Source: Desmodus rotundus (Eukaryota > Chordata > Mammalia > Chiroptera > Phyllostomidae). From it: a stretch of DNA of 64,000 nucleotides. Each line of letters starts with the position of its first letter. The stretch's first letter is position 1. Below, piece by piece: positions 1 to 10,856 of this stretch. The translations under genes were made by a program, and so were the position numbers. Below the pieces are notes generated by a model. It was not told the origin of the DNA. It made no database searches and saw only the letters and a program-made list of their open reading frames with translations. The stretch covers positions 8,810,934-8,874,933 of the forward strand of contig NC_071398.1 in the NCBI RefSeq assembly GCF_022682495.2, given 5' to 3'.

Positions 1-1110
1 ACAAGTTTCTTGCTGGAGATTTCTTCCTGGACAATGGTCTTTGGTTAGTAGACCAGTTGAAGTTGACAAAGATCAATTTGAGACATTAATTGAGAACAAT
101 TAAGGTTATATTATACCATGTGGGAGATAGCCAACATACTCAAAATATCCAAATCAAGCAATGAAAATCATTTGCCCCAGCTTGGCTGTGTTAGTTGCTT
201 TGATGTTTGGGTTCCATGTAAGTAAAAAAAATCTCCTTGACCAAATTTCCTCATGTGATTCTCTACTGAAACGTAGTAAGCCCTGGCTGGTATGGCTCAA
301 TGGATTGAGAGATGGCCTGTGAACCAAAGGTTGCCAGTTTGATTCCCAATTAGGGCACAAGCCTGGGTTGCAGGACAGGTCCCTGGTTGGGGGTGTGTGA
401 GAGGCAACGGATGGACGTTTCTCTCATTCTCTTTCTCCCTGCCTTCCTCCTCTCTTAAAAAAAAAAAAAAAAAGTAATGAAATATTCCATTTTTAAAAAA
501 ACAAACTGTGACAGGTGATGAAAAGTGGGTACTTTACAATAACGTAGAATGAAAGAGATCATGGGGCAAGCAAAACGAACTACCACTAACCACACCAAAG
601 GCCAGTCTTCATCTATTATGAGCTCCTTCCAGAAAAACCAAATGATTAATTCCAACAAGTACTGCTTCCAATCAGACCAAATAAAAATGGCACTCAACGA
701 AATATATCTATCTATATTTAGTCAACAGAAAAACACATAATCTTCCATCAGGATAACACAAGATCACATGTTTCTTTGATGACCAAGCAAAAACTGTTAC
801 AATTTGGTTGGGAAGTTCTGTTTCATCCACTATATTCATCAGACATTAACACCTTTGGATTTCCATTTATTTCACTCTACAAAATTCTTTTAATGGGAAA
901 AATTTCAACTCCCTAGAAGACTGCAAAAGGCACCTGGAACAGTTCTTTGCTCAAAAAGATAGTAAGTTTTGGAAAGATGGAATTATGAAGTTGCCTGAAA
1001 AATGGCAGAATGTAGTAGAACAAAATGGTAAATACCAAAGTTACTCGTGAAAATAAAAAATGTGACTTTTATTTTTACTTTTAAGCATACCAACTTTTTG
1101 GCCAATATAT
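1..1110 (+). mobile_element. Degenerate mariner (Tc1/mariner) transposase relic
   Basis: Broken reading frames on the plus strand resemble a mariner transposase, which cuts and pastes DNA with a DD34D triad. In order there are a helix-turn-helix-like stretch (about 120-225, reading WEIANILKISKSSNENHLPQ), the first-Asp motif TGDEKW (Asp codon 517-519), the second-Asp motif HQDN (Asp codon 752-754), and a C-terminal stretch near 905-1045 reading LEQFFAQKDSKFWKDGIMKL and then LPEKWQNVVEQNGKY. The third catalytic Asp is replaced by Gly (codon 857-859). There are several stops and frame changes, and a SINE splits the copy at 281-474. The left end lies outside the window, and I could not fix the right terminal repeat. 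The copy lies in CNOT1 intron 3 and is dead. Confidence 0.85.
281..474 (+). repeat. VES SINE inside the mariner relic
   Basis: The copy has a tRNA-like head (CCCTGGCTGGTATGGCTCAA), a box-B-like GATTCCCAATTAGGGCAC region, a CT-rich body and a 17-base A tail. It interrupts the mariner frame between two parts that are adjacent in the family, so it is younger than the mariner. Confidence 0.85.
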
Positions 1111-1524
1111 TGGCAAGAAGTGCTAAATCAAACCAAACCTCTTCAGAATAGAGTGCACTGACAAAATACTATAAGGAATAATATGGTAAATTGTTTCCAG
1201 ATTGAGAATCAAGCCAAAGAAACTCAATCTAGAATAAGAGATTTCCCCTCTGCCTCACTTACTTGTCAAGGAGCACTTCTCCACATTCCTCCTTCCTTTA
1301 GGCAGGTCTCATCACCAGCTCTCTAACCCTGAACTAGGTAGCTGTAATGGTCTGCATCCAGGCAGGAGGAGGGAAGGCCAGCAAGGGAGGAGTTTCCAGT
1401 ATCTTTCAGCCACTCAGTTAAGAATATTTCTGGATGCTCTTTTAAGTATTGTTTTCTACATACACTTATGCCCCAAATGCAATTCATTCGATCTAAGTCA
1501 ACAAACTCAGTAAGCCCCAAATAC

Positions 1525-1632
1525 CTGATGAAAATCTTTGCCACTGCTTTTACCATCGCCACTGAAATCCACATGCGAAAATAGGCAGCGTAATAAATGC
1601 CTGTCTGCCTCAGGACCGTGCCGATTCACAAT
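1525..1632 (-). CDS. CNOT1: CNOT1 coding exon 3
   Basis: The exon is 108 bp, or 36 codons, phase 0 at both ends. It ends with codons for DFHQ before the donor GTATTTGGGG. It encodes part of the first helices of the N-terminal repeat domain, including the [15 protein letters not shown] stretch. Confidence 0.95.
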
Positions 1633-3836
1633 CTAAAAAGATGAAAAAAGAAGAGTTTGTACTCAACATTAAGGGAATTAAAAAGAAAAAGAAAAATCAA
1701 TCTCTAGGGCAAAATCCCAGCTTTCATTAATGGTTCATTTTGGAATAAGAGTTACAGGAATTAATGAGATGGAAATACCAATATTTTATGACATTTTGAA
1801 AATGTTTCCTAGTCACTGTCAGGAAGCGCTGAAGAAAAAGCACAAGTAGCCCTTATAACAGCTTTGGTCGACATCTACAATGAAAACAACAAGCATAAAT
1901 GACATGTAGTAAAAATACTTTTGAAGTTGTGAACCAAAAGGTCACCAGTTCAATTTCCAGCCAGGGCACATGCCTGGGTTGCAGGCCAGATCCCCCCAGT
2001 GGGGGGCGTGCAAGAGGCAACCGCACATGGCTGTTTCACTCCCTCTTTCTCCCTCCCTTCCCCTCTCTCTGAAGATGAATAAATATTTTAAAAATATAAA
2101 AAATAAGTAAAATTAAACCACAACCAGAAGTCCTACACCCACGTCCCCCCAAATAAACAAGAAAAAAAGGTTCCCTACAAGTTTGTATTTGCATACTTAC
2201 TTTTATAGCAACTATAACTTATAATGTAGAGGGAAGAGAAACAATTTTTTTAATGCTGTGACAAGAACTGGTAGGTTTCCTACTTTATTTCATTTAATTC
2301 TAACAAGATGCCAGGCAAATGTTATTTTTATTCTCATTTTGCAGATGAGGAAAATAAAGATTCAGAGATATTACTGAGGGTCATAGAACTAATAAGTTAT
2401 AATAATTTGACAACATATACAATTCTAACTATGGTACTCCATTTGACTTAAAAATGGAAAGGGGGTATATAATCACTAAAACTAAGCTATAGTACACTAT
2501 TTAACTTACTTTTTTTTTAAAAAAAAAGATTTTATTTATATTTTTAGAGGGGAAGGAAAGGAGAAAGAGAGGTAGAAAAATGTCCATGTGTGGTTGCTTC
2601 ACACAAGCACCCTACTAAGTACCTGGCCTGCAACCCAGACATGTTCCCTGACTGGGAATCAAATCGGTGACCCTTTGGTTCACAGCCCACACTCAATCCA
2701 CTGAGCTACACCAGCCAGGGCCACTATTTAACTTTCATAAAACTACACTTGAGAACAATTTTAAAAGGCTGGAGGGGAGGCCACAAATTTTTGAATGGAC
2801 ATTTCCCCCAAATATACACAAATAAGTACCTGAAAAGATATTCAACATCATTAACTATAAATCAAAACTACAATGAGATACCAACTAATTCACACTAAAC
2901 AGAATGGCTAAAACAAAAAGATATGAGCGTTAGTGATAAGGAAAAACTGGAACCCTCATACACTGTTAGTGGGAATAAAAAGTGATGCAGCACTCTGGAG
3001 AACAATCTGATAACTCTCCATAAAGTTACCATATGAGCCAGCAATTCCCTTCTTTGGTATATTCCCCCAAAACAGAAAAATAAACATCTATCCAAAATCT
3101 TGTCAACAAATGTGGATAGCCATGCTATTTACAATAGCCAAAAAAAAAAAAAGTAGAAACAAACTTAACATCCAACCAATGGATAAATGAAACGTGGAAC
3201 ACACACACAATGGTCTAAAGTAGCAAGTACTGACATATACGCAAAATGATGCTTAAAACCAAGGTAAATGAAAGAATACAGACACAGGAGTTCACATATA
3301 GAATGATTCCATTTATAAAAAACGTCCAAATCCACACAAGTAGAAAGTAGATTAGTGGCTGCCAGGAGCTGGAGTGAAGAGGGAAAAAAAGAGCAACTGC
3401 TAATGGATCAAGGTCATTCTTTTCAGAGTGATGAAAACATTAGGGTTAAATGGTGGTGGCTGGAGTTAGATGTGGATGTACTAGAAAATACTAAATTTTC
3501 CATTTTAAAAAGGTGAATTTTATAGTTTGTGAGGTTTATCTCATTTTTTAATAGAAAAAATAAATGGGACTAGAATTCTGTACAAAATTGGAAGTAGATT
3601 ATATATTGAGCTGAAATCACCTGAAATAAGGGGCAAAAAAGTTAAGATATTTTTCATGCAACATACCCACATAAATTCCCAACTTTCTTTCTACTACATA
3701 CTCACTCCTTTAACAGTACTACTTGTTTACTTACATGCTGTATTTCCTGCTGGCTGGCTCGGTAGTTTTTCTTGGTTAAATTGTCTACCAGGTAGCTGAT
3801 TTGAGACAAGGCCAGCGAGAGCGAGTCAAGATTCAT
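1525..3836 (-). CDS. CNOT1: CNOT1, N-terminal coding part (exons 2 and 3), partial
   Basis: CNOT1 is the large scaffold of the CCR4-NOT complex, which shortens mRNA poly(A) tails in the cytoplasm; its N-terminal helical-repeat region binds CNOT10 and CNOT11. Seen here are residues 1-34 in exon 2 (3735-3836), starting [20 protein letters not shown], and residues 35-70 in exon 3 (1525-1632), starting [20 protein letters not shown]. They join in phase 0 and match the start of human CNOT1 as I recall it. Donors are GTAAGT after exon 2 and GTATTT after exon 3; the exon 3 acceptor ends TTTTTAG. The rest of this protein of about 2,370 residues lies to the left of the window. The start is fixed by the match and by an in-exon 5' UTR. 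The identification is firm; only this fragment can be judged. Confidence 0.95.
1921..2098 (+). repeat. VES SINE, head truncated
   Basis: The copy starts inside the tRNA-like part (GTGAACCAAAAGGTCACC) and ends in GAAGATGAATAAATATTTT and an A-rich tail. The first ~50 bases of the element are missing. Confidence 0.8.
2280..2425 (-). repeat. MIR-type old SINE
   Basis: The core CATTTTGCAGATGAGGAAA with flanking ATTATTCTC-like and TCATAGA blocks matches the MIR core in reverse orientation. It is degraded. Confidence 0.55.
2508..2721 (-). repeat. VES SINE with target-site duplication
   Basis: A complete reverse-oriented copy from the T-rich tail to CCAGCCAGGGC. Flanking direct repeats CACTATTTAACTT at 2495-2507 and 2722-2734 show insertion by retrotransposition. 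Confidence 0.9.
2750..3560 (+). repeat. Old L1 fragment, ORF2 end and 3' region
   Basis: The stretch has phrases typical of the L1 3' part: CAAAACTACAATGAGATACC, AATTCCCTTCTTTGGTAT and ATCCAACCAATGGATAAATG. It is degraded with many stops, in CNOT1 intron 2. Confidence 0.75.
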
Positions 3837-4010
3837 TGCTGGTTGGGGCGGAAGCAGGCGGCCGAGCCCGGCGCAAAATCACCATTATTCCCCTTTAGTC
3901 ACCTCAGAGGCAGGTTAATGCTTTCTCTGTAATTAGCCTATATCTGGTGTCTGTACAGTGTCTTCAGTTCTTCTTCACCAGGGGTCTTACTCTGATCTGA
4001 AACATGGCAC
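3735..4010 (-). CDS. CNOT1: CNOT1 exon 2: 5' UTR plus first 34 codons
   Basis: The start codon is at 3836-3834 with G at -3. The coding part ends ASQQEIQH at the donor GTAAGT. About 174 bases of 5' UTR precede the start, back to an acceptor reading AAAAAACAG at about 4011. The tract before that acceptor is A/T-mixed and weak in pyrimidines, so the 5' limit of the exon is less certain than its 3' limit. The UTR part holds two upstream ATGs (see their own entries). Confidence 0.85.
3826..3885 (-). promoter_or_regulatory. CNOT1 upstream ORF overlapping the main start
   Basis: An ATG at 3885 in strong context (A at -3, G at +4) opens 19 codons, [19 protein letters not shown], and stops at 3828-3826, which is 11 bases past the first base of the main ATG and in another frame. 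Ribosomes that start here cannot reinitiate downstream at the main start, so it should lower CNOT1 translation if the exon is used as drawn. The ORF is seen in the sequence; the effect is inferred. Confidence 0.6.
3964..4005 (-). promoter_or_regulatory. CNOT1 upstream ORF 1 (13 codons)
   Basis: The ATG lies five bases inside exon 2 and reads [13 protein letters not shown] before TGA. Context is moderate (G at -3, T at +4). It ends well before the second upstream ORF, so reinitiation at that ORF or at the main start is possible. It depends on the exon 2 acceptor being placed correctly. Confidence 0.5.
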
Positions 4011-5229
4011 CTGTTTTTTAAAAAATTAAGATTTTTAAATTAGTTAAATTTTTACTAGGGAAAAAATGGTTAAATAACCTTTACTTCTCCATCTTAGTAC
4101 CTGCAATACCAGTAATGACTGAAAAAAGAAAAAGAATTAGGATATCTCAACCACTACAATCTATATTATTTGGTAATTCTATTTACTTACTTCGAAATGA
4201 TGACTTATAGTATACCTTCTTAGAAGGAGCAGGAAAGTACTTAAAATGAGGATTTGTGGAAAGAAACACTCATCTGACATTTTCAATCCCTATTCCCACA
4301 CTATTTACAACCTAATTACAAGATTTATTGACTTTACTCTTAGGTACTACGTAAGTATCAGGTAGTTTGGTCCTCAAGTTGTACCTTAGATATTTGAATG
4401 GCTAGCTTAAAGGCAGGTAAGAGCTCCAGAACTCAAATTCCTTCCTGCATTATTGAAAACATTTAGAAAGGGAAGCCCAAAGCAGTGATATAGTTAAAAT
4501 GACAAGTTGCTTATCTTTTTAATTGGAAACACTTGAGAATCAAAGGAACAAGTCTGTATTACCAGAACAAACCCAACACAGCAAGTTTTTTCTTAAGAAT
4601 TCACCAAGTATCAGTGCTGAAATACAAAAATCTTTGAATGCAGGGAACTGAGCTTATCCAGTTTCACCTCCTGAAATGTGCTTATAAATTTATTATAATC
4701 AGAACTGTGTAAAATATAGAAAATTCATAAAGATTAAAAGCCCCTTCTTGGGTAAGGGTATTTAAACATTTATCTTTAACAATTTCTTAGCAATGGAAAA
4801 AGACGACATTGTTTTGTTCTGTTTTCAGAAAGCAAAGGTTCTACCTACGCTCTCTCTATATATCCTCCTTTAAAAAGGATAAGTAAGAGAGGTATGGGAA
4901 TGCATCAAGATTTTTTTTTGTTCATTCTAAAGCAACAATATTATGAAAAGTTAACGATAAACTGTACTTATAGAACTTGCCCGCTATAAATTCTAAGAGC
5001 AAATTGTTTCCTTCACATTACACCAGTAGCAAAACGAGCAAAAATCCAAGTTTGAGGACACAACACAATGAGGATATATACAGGCAAACAGAGGACTTAC
5101 CAGACTCTTAACAAGCATATTAACTGGCACATCATTTTCAGAAACTTAAATTGGCAATATTGTAAAAAGTGTTAATTGCACTACTCCTGAACCTGTAAGT
5201 TCTATTAAGACTGTGTATCCCTTGCCTCA

Positions 5230-5299
5230 AGAACTCAAAGGAAACAGAGATTTTTCACTGAAGTACTGTTTATCATAGCAAAAATAGAAAAAGTAAAAC

Positions 5300-5332
<33 letters not shown>

Positions 5333-5470
5333 AACTGCTTAAATCTATTATGGTATATCCAAACAAGGCAGTTACTTAAAAGAATAAAAACCGTGCAGGA
5401 AAGATGCTCATTAAGGGAAAAGAGCATAAAATTTTTTAAAGAACTTGAATGATTCCCCTGAATAGGAATA
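5230..5470 (+). repeat. Old L1 3' fragment with A26 tract
   Basis: Similarity to the L1 3' end (TTTATCATAGCAAAAATAG, TGGTATATCCAAACAAGGCA). A 26-base A run at 5305-5330 lies inside it. Confidence 0.55.
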
Positions 5471-5589
5471 TAGAGTATGGAAGCTTTCCCGTTTCACCTT
5501 CATCGGCTTTTAAAGTTGTTTTCCCACAAGTATTCACACATTTTCCACCTTCATTTTTTAAAAAGTTTACAAAGAAAGGGGGAATGGAA

Positions 5590-5760
5590 AGATAGGTAGA
5601 TGGGGTAAATTAGATTAAGAAAACTCATACAACTCAACACCAAGAAAAACCCCAAACTAAAAACTGAGCAGAGGACCTGAATAAAAACACTTCTCCCAAG
5701 AGTACATATAGATGGCCAACAGACATATGCAAAGATGCACACATCTAATAATGATTACAT
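5590..5760 (+). repeat. L1 ORF2 fragment
   Basis: Contains the L1 phrases CTCATACAACTCAACACCAA and ATGGCCAACAGACATATGC, in plus orientation and short. Confidence 0.6.
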
Positions 5761-5854
5761 GTAATTATTTACAAAAAGGCAATAGATTTCATGACAGATA
5801 AGAATTTGGAAGAAAGTCTCTTTGCTCAGAATTTATATTAAAAATGCTCACACA

Positions 5855-6052
5855 GCCCTGGCTCAGTGGGCTGAGCGCCAGCCTGAGAACCAGAGGGTTG
5901 CCAGTTCCATCCCAGTCAGGGCACAGGCCTGGGTTGCGGGCCAGGCCCCAGTTAGGGGGTGCGTATGAGAGGCAACCATGCGTCAATGTTTCTCTCCCTT
6001 TCTTTCTCCCTCCCTTCCCCTCTCTCTAAAAATAAAATAAAATCTTAAAAAA
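5855..6052 (+). repeat. VES SINE with 14-bp duplication
   Basis: The head lacks the GGTGTGGCT segment (reads CCCTGGCTCAGTGGGCTGAG). It is flanked by AAAATGCTCACACA (5841-5854) and AAAATGCTGACACA (6053-6066), a duplication with one mismatch, so it is fairly young. Confidence 0.9.
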
Positions 6053-6446
6053 AAAATGCTGACACAAAGAAACAACTAAATAACGTCGCCATGACATAGA
6101 TGCTATGATGGCCTATTTTAACTATTATTTTACATATGGTACAGTATGAATTCAGCAAAACAAGGGCTGAATAACCTTCCAAGAAACAATTCCTCAAATA
6201 CAACTGAGATCTCTGCACTTCAACTGTATCATCTCTTTTGATAAAGAACCCTATGGCAAGGGCTACAACCATTCCACATTACCATCTAAGAGTGCAAAAG
6301 ATAAAAATACTATGTAATACAAGTTTCAACAAGCCAATCTTCATTATCTCGGTAAGTTTACACACTAAACTAATGACCAGTTCTGAGCCCTCACCTTATT
6401 AGATCTAGTGACAACAGCCTTTTATTAACCAAGGTACAACACTTAT

Positions 6447-6672
6447 GCCCTGGATGGTGCGGCTCAGTGGATTGAGCACTGGCCTGTTAACCCAAAGGTT
6501 GGTGGTTTGATTCCTGGTCAGGGCCATGCCTGGGTCGCAGGCCAGATCCCCAATTGGGGGTGTGTGAGAGGCAACTGATTGATGTATCCCTCAGACATTG
6601 ATGTTTCTCGCCATCTCTTTCTCCCTCCTTTCCCCCCTAAAAATAAATAAAATATTTAAAAAAAGAAAAAGA
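6447..6672 (+). repeat. VES SINE
   Basis: Full head GCCCTGGATGGTGCGGCTCA, a CT body with an internal repeated TTGATGT segment, and an AAAATAAATAAAATATTT tail. Confidence 0.85.
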
Positions 6673-6961
6673 AACCTAAGACTAAAGACCCAAGATTCAG
6701 CATTTTGTTCTCCACATGCACTGCAACAAAAACAATGGTGTATTGCTCTAAAAAAACAATGTACTAAGAAAAATAAGAGGCCACAGAATATGCTCAACTT
6801 TTGGCTAAGAGAATGAAGTCAGTTAAAGAAAAATGCCAGGAACAGCCAAGAGACAGGTTGTCTTCTCTGACAGCTTCTACCTGTAAGTCTGAGTCCAGTC
6901 AAAAATGAGATTTTCTAAGAGTAACAAATAAATGACATTGAAAAAAAAAAAAAAAAAAAAA

Positions 6962-7680
6962 AGAGCTCCTGTCCTTCCCCCTCAATGATGATGCACCCAT
7001 ACAAAGTCTTCCTCATCTCAGTCAATGCCAACTCCATCCTTAAAGTTACTCAGGCCAAAATCCTGGGAGCCTTCCCACTCCCCCTTTAGTTCTACAAACC
7101 CTTTAGCTCTACCTATAAAGTGAATCCTGAATCTAATCATTTCTCACCACCTCTTACAGCTATGATAACAAAGGACCATTCTCTCTCACTTGGATTACTA
7201 CGTTTTCTTAAATTGTATTCTACTTCCACCTTTACTCCCTACAGTCTATTCTCAACACAAGTCAGAGAGAAATATTTTTCAAATATAAAAACTCAAGTCA
7301 TCCTGTGTTTTTATATTTGAAAACAAAACCCTCCATTGACTCAAATTGGAAACCTGAGCCCTCGTAAGGGCCTATGACAAACACACCTTTACAGTAGAAT
7401 CTAGCCATGATACTCTTCTGGCTTCCTCTTCTACTTTTCACTTCCTTATTCAGTTCTCTAGCCACAGTGGCCTCCTACTTCCAGCACACTCCCACCTTTG
7501 AGCCTTACATCAGCTGATACCTCTGCCTGGAATGTTCTTCCTTCAGATAACTACTTCAGGGCTATTTTACTCTTCCAGTCTGTAAATAAATGTCATCTCC
7601 TCGGTGAGGATCACCCTGACCTCAAAATTGCAGCCCCCCCCCCATCATTTTTTCCATATCATATCACCTGTATAATAAAT
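6962..7680 (+). repeat. L2 LINE fragment
   Basis: Matches the L2 3' half as recalled: ACCCTCCATTGACTC, CTCTGCCTGGAATGTTCTTC and GTCATCTCCTCGGTGAGGAT occur in the right order. It is old and coding-dead. A 22-base A run precedes it at about 6942. Confidence 0.65.
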
Positions 7681-7740
7681 TTGCTTTTTAAGTAAACATT
7701 AATTTTGTATCAAGTCTTAACAGTCCAAAAATGGCTACCA

Positions 7741-7965
7741 GCCCTGGTCAGTGTGGCTCAGTTGGTTGGGATGTCATCCCACAAATCGGGGTCATGGGTT
7801 CAATTCTAGGTCAGGGCAAATGTCTAGGTTGTGGGTTCAGTCCCCAGTTTGGGCATGTATGGGTGGCAGCCAATCCTGTGTTTTTTTCTCACGTCAATGT
7901 TTCTCTCCCTCTCTTTCCCTCTCTCTAAAAACAAGTAAATAAAATCTAATTTAAAAAAATCAAAA
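7741..7965 (+). repeat. VES SINE, second subtype
   Basis: The head reads GCCCTGGTCAGTGTGGCTCA and the middle GGGATGTCATCCCACAAA. This differs from the ATTGAGC subtype; at least two VES lineages are therefore present in the window. Confidence 0.8.
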
Positions 7966-8070
7966 ATTTATATGAAACCATGAAAGACCCTAAGTAGCCA
8001 AGGCAATGAGGAAAAAGTACAAAAAAACTGGAGGCATCATGCTTCCTGGTTTTAAACTATACTATAAAGT

Positions 8071-8251
8071 GCCCTGGCTGGTGTAGCTCAGTGGGTTGAG
8101 TGTGGGCTGCGAATCAAAGGGTCGCCAGTTCGATTCCCAGTCAGGGCACACGCCTGGGTTGCGGGCCAGGTCCCCAGTGAGGTTGGGGGCCATGAGAGGC
8201 AACCACACACTGATGTTTCTCTCCCTCTCCCTTCCTTCCCCTCTCTAAAAA
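8071..8251 (+). repeat. VES SINE in L1
   Basis: Complete copy with head GCCCTGGCTGGTGTAGCTCA and short tail TCTCTAAAAATGG. Confidence 0.85.
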
Positions 8252-8431
8252 TGGAACAGAAGAGAAACCGGAATTAAACCCATCTATATACAGTCAACTA
8301 ATTCTTGATAAGGGAGCATCCAATGGGGAAAGTATAGTTTCTGCTTGAACAAATAGTGACTGTACCCCTAACTTACACTACTAACAGAAATGAATTCAAA
8401 ACGGATCAAAGACTTAAACATAAGACTTTAT

Positions 8432-8790
8432 ACTATCCCTGTGGCTCAGCTGGTTGAAGGTGCATAACTAGAAGGAAAAACCTGAGGGGAAAGAGGAGGA
8501 AGAGGAGGGGAGGAGTGGGGAGAGAGCAGGAGAACAGAGGAGGAAGAATAGGGGAGTGGGGCAGCATGAGAGTCAGCTGTACCCATACAAGATGGGGTAC
8601 AAAGGACCAAGAGCTTTGATACACTAGACAGGTGGATGTGGCCGTTTGGATTCCCCCTCAGGGCACATGCCTGGGTTGTGCATTGAGACCCCTGTCACAT
8701 ACAAGAGCCAACCAACCAATTGATGTTTCTCTCACACATCAATGATCCTCTCTTTTTCTCCCGCCCTTCCCCTCTAAAGATAAATAACTA
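8432..8790 (+). repeat. VES SINE carrying a purine-rich insert
   Basis: The head (CTATCCCTGTGGCTCAGCTG) and the body (CCCCCTCAGGGCACATGCCT onward) are separated by about 175 bases, of which 8470-8565 is almost pure G/A. The normal element has about 25 bases here. Confidence 0.6.
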
Positions 8791-9338
8791 AAAACCTGAT
8801 ACCATAAAACTACTAGAGAAAAACATAGGGAAGAACCTCCTGGACATTGGCCTTGGCAGTAATTTTTTTTGGATATGACACCAAAAGCAAACAACAACAA
8901 AAAAAAAATCAAGTGAAACTATATCAAATGTAAAAACTTCTTCACAATGAAAGAAACAATTAAAATGACAACCTATGGAATGGGAGAGAATATTCATGTG
9001 TCAGATAAGGGTTAATATCCAAAATTTATAAAGAACTCATGCAATGCAATAAAAACAAAATCAGATTTAAAATGGGCAAAGGAAGTAAATAGACATTTTT
9101 CAAAAAAAGACACCCGATGACAAAGAGATACATGAAAGGTGCTAAAAATCACTAATCACCAGGGATATGCAAATGAAAACCAGGATATCACCTCACGCCT
9201 GCAAGAATGGCTATCAAGAGGAAGAGTAAATGTCCACAAGGATTTGGAAAAAAGGAAACCCTTGTGTACTCTTTTTGGGAATGTAAATCGGTTCAACCAA
9301 TTGTGGAGCAGTGATGTTTCCTCAAAAATTTGAAAACA

Positions 9339-9497
9339 GCCCTGGCCAGTGTGGCTTAGTTGGTCAGGTGCTGTCCCACAAACTGAGAGATCTCAGGTTC
9401 AATTCCTGGTCAGGACACCTACAAAAGAACCAATCAATGTTTCTCTCACGTCAATGGTTCCTTCTCTTTCTCCTCCCTTCCCCTCTCTCTAAAATCA
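9339..9497 (+). repeat. VES SINE, second subtype
   Basis: Head GCCCTGGCCAGTGTGGCTTA followed by GGTGCTGTCCCACAAACTGA; the body is shortened, with CAGGACACC joined directly to ACCAATCAATG. Confidence 0.8.
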
Positions 9498-9689
9498 GTG
9501 CGCATGTCCTTGAGTAAGTATTTTTTTAATTTAAATTTTTTTTTAAATTTAAAAATAAAATCATGAGGCACACACACATATAAAACAACACTATACTATT
9601 CAGCCATGAGAAAAAGGGAAATCCCGCCATATGCGGGATTGGATGGACCTTGAAAGACATTATGCTCCTTTGTATGAAAAAGTCCTTGA

Positions 9690-9832
9690 GTAGGTCACTG
9701 GTTCGATTCCCAGCCAGGGCACATGCCTGGGTTGCAGGCCAGGCAACCACACATTGATATTTCTCTCCCTCTCTTTCTCCCTCCCTTCTCCTCTCTAAAA
9801 ATAAATAGAACCTTAAAAAAAAAAAAAAAAAG
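9690..9832 (+). repeat. VES SINE, head truncated
   Basis: Starts at GTAGGTCACTGGTTCGATTC; ends with a 17-base A run. Confidence 0.75.
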
Positions 9833-10281
9833 ACCATTTACCTTCAAAAATTTAAATTTTTAAATGGCACTAAAAAGGTTTTAAATGTATCACATTTATG
9901 CAAATGAGATTTCTATGTAGACTTTTAAAGCATAAAACCAACATAAACCTGATTACAGAAACAAGCTAATATTTGAAAATATTTTTTAATTGAAAAATTC
10001 ACTATTATCATTCCTTATTTTATCAGGATTATATAATGTCCCAAATGATCCACTTCTAGTTTACTCCATTGCACCATATGAACATCATCTGCTAAATGTA
10101 GCCCTCCTATTAATTCAAATATTCAAAACTATATACATTAGATGCTATAAAACCACCAAAGTAAACACTCATTTGAAGCATCTCATAGAATAAGTAAAGA
10201 ATTTATGATAACGCTACGTGACTAAGACAATTGTGTGTAAGAATGGGGAGGAGAGGAAAGCTATTTAAAATGCTGATTCCT

Positions 10282-10491
10282 GCCCTGGCTGGTATGGCTC
10301 AGTGGATTGAGCTCCAGCCTGTGAATCAAGGGGTTGCCAGTTCAATTCCCAGTCTAGGGCACATGCCTGGGTTGTGGGCCAGATCCGCAGTGGGGGGGTG
10401 TGCAAGAGGCAACCACATATTCGTGTTTTTCTCCCTCTCTGTCCTTCCCCTCTCTAAAAATAAATAAATAAAATCTTTTTAGAAATAAAAT
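10282..10491 (+). repeat. VES SINE with perfect 15-bp duplication
   Basis: AAAATGCTGATTCCT flanks the copy at 10267-10281 and 10492-10506 without mismatch, so this is one of the youngest insertions in the window. Confidence 0.92.
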
Positions 10492-10856
10492 AAAATGCTG
10501 ATTCCTAAGAACCACCCTACATCAAAAAACACAAAATTCTTGGGGAAAGAGAATAGGACACGGTATTTTGAACACACTCCGCAGGTGATTTAGTTTATTT
10601 TAATGTTTGAGAATGACTGACTGAGCTCTGGGAAATGTTTTAGAAAAGTACACTGAACCTTGATGCAATCACTAAAAAAGGAGGTAGAAAGACTGCAAAT
10701 TCTCTATGGGGGAAAATCAAGTTACAGAAAAGCATTCTGTGTATGTCTTTATACGCAAAGTATCCAGGATACAAATAACTATCTGAAAGCTTAAAATAGA
10801 GAGGCTGAGAAGTGAGCCTTCTATTCTATTCTATAATAGAAAGATAGTTTTCTTTT

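Larger units (their letters stand above)
7970..9690 (+). repeat. One L1 ORF2/3' fragment shredded by VES insertions
   Basis: L1 pieces at about 7970-8070, 8252-8430, 8792-9338 and 9498-9685 follow each other in L1 order (for example ATGGGGAAAGTATAGTTT, CTTCTTCACAATGAAAGAAA, GGGATATGCAAATGAAAACC). VES copies sit in the gaps. It is an old L1 that served as a landing site. Confidence 0.7.
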
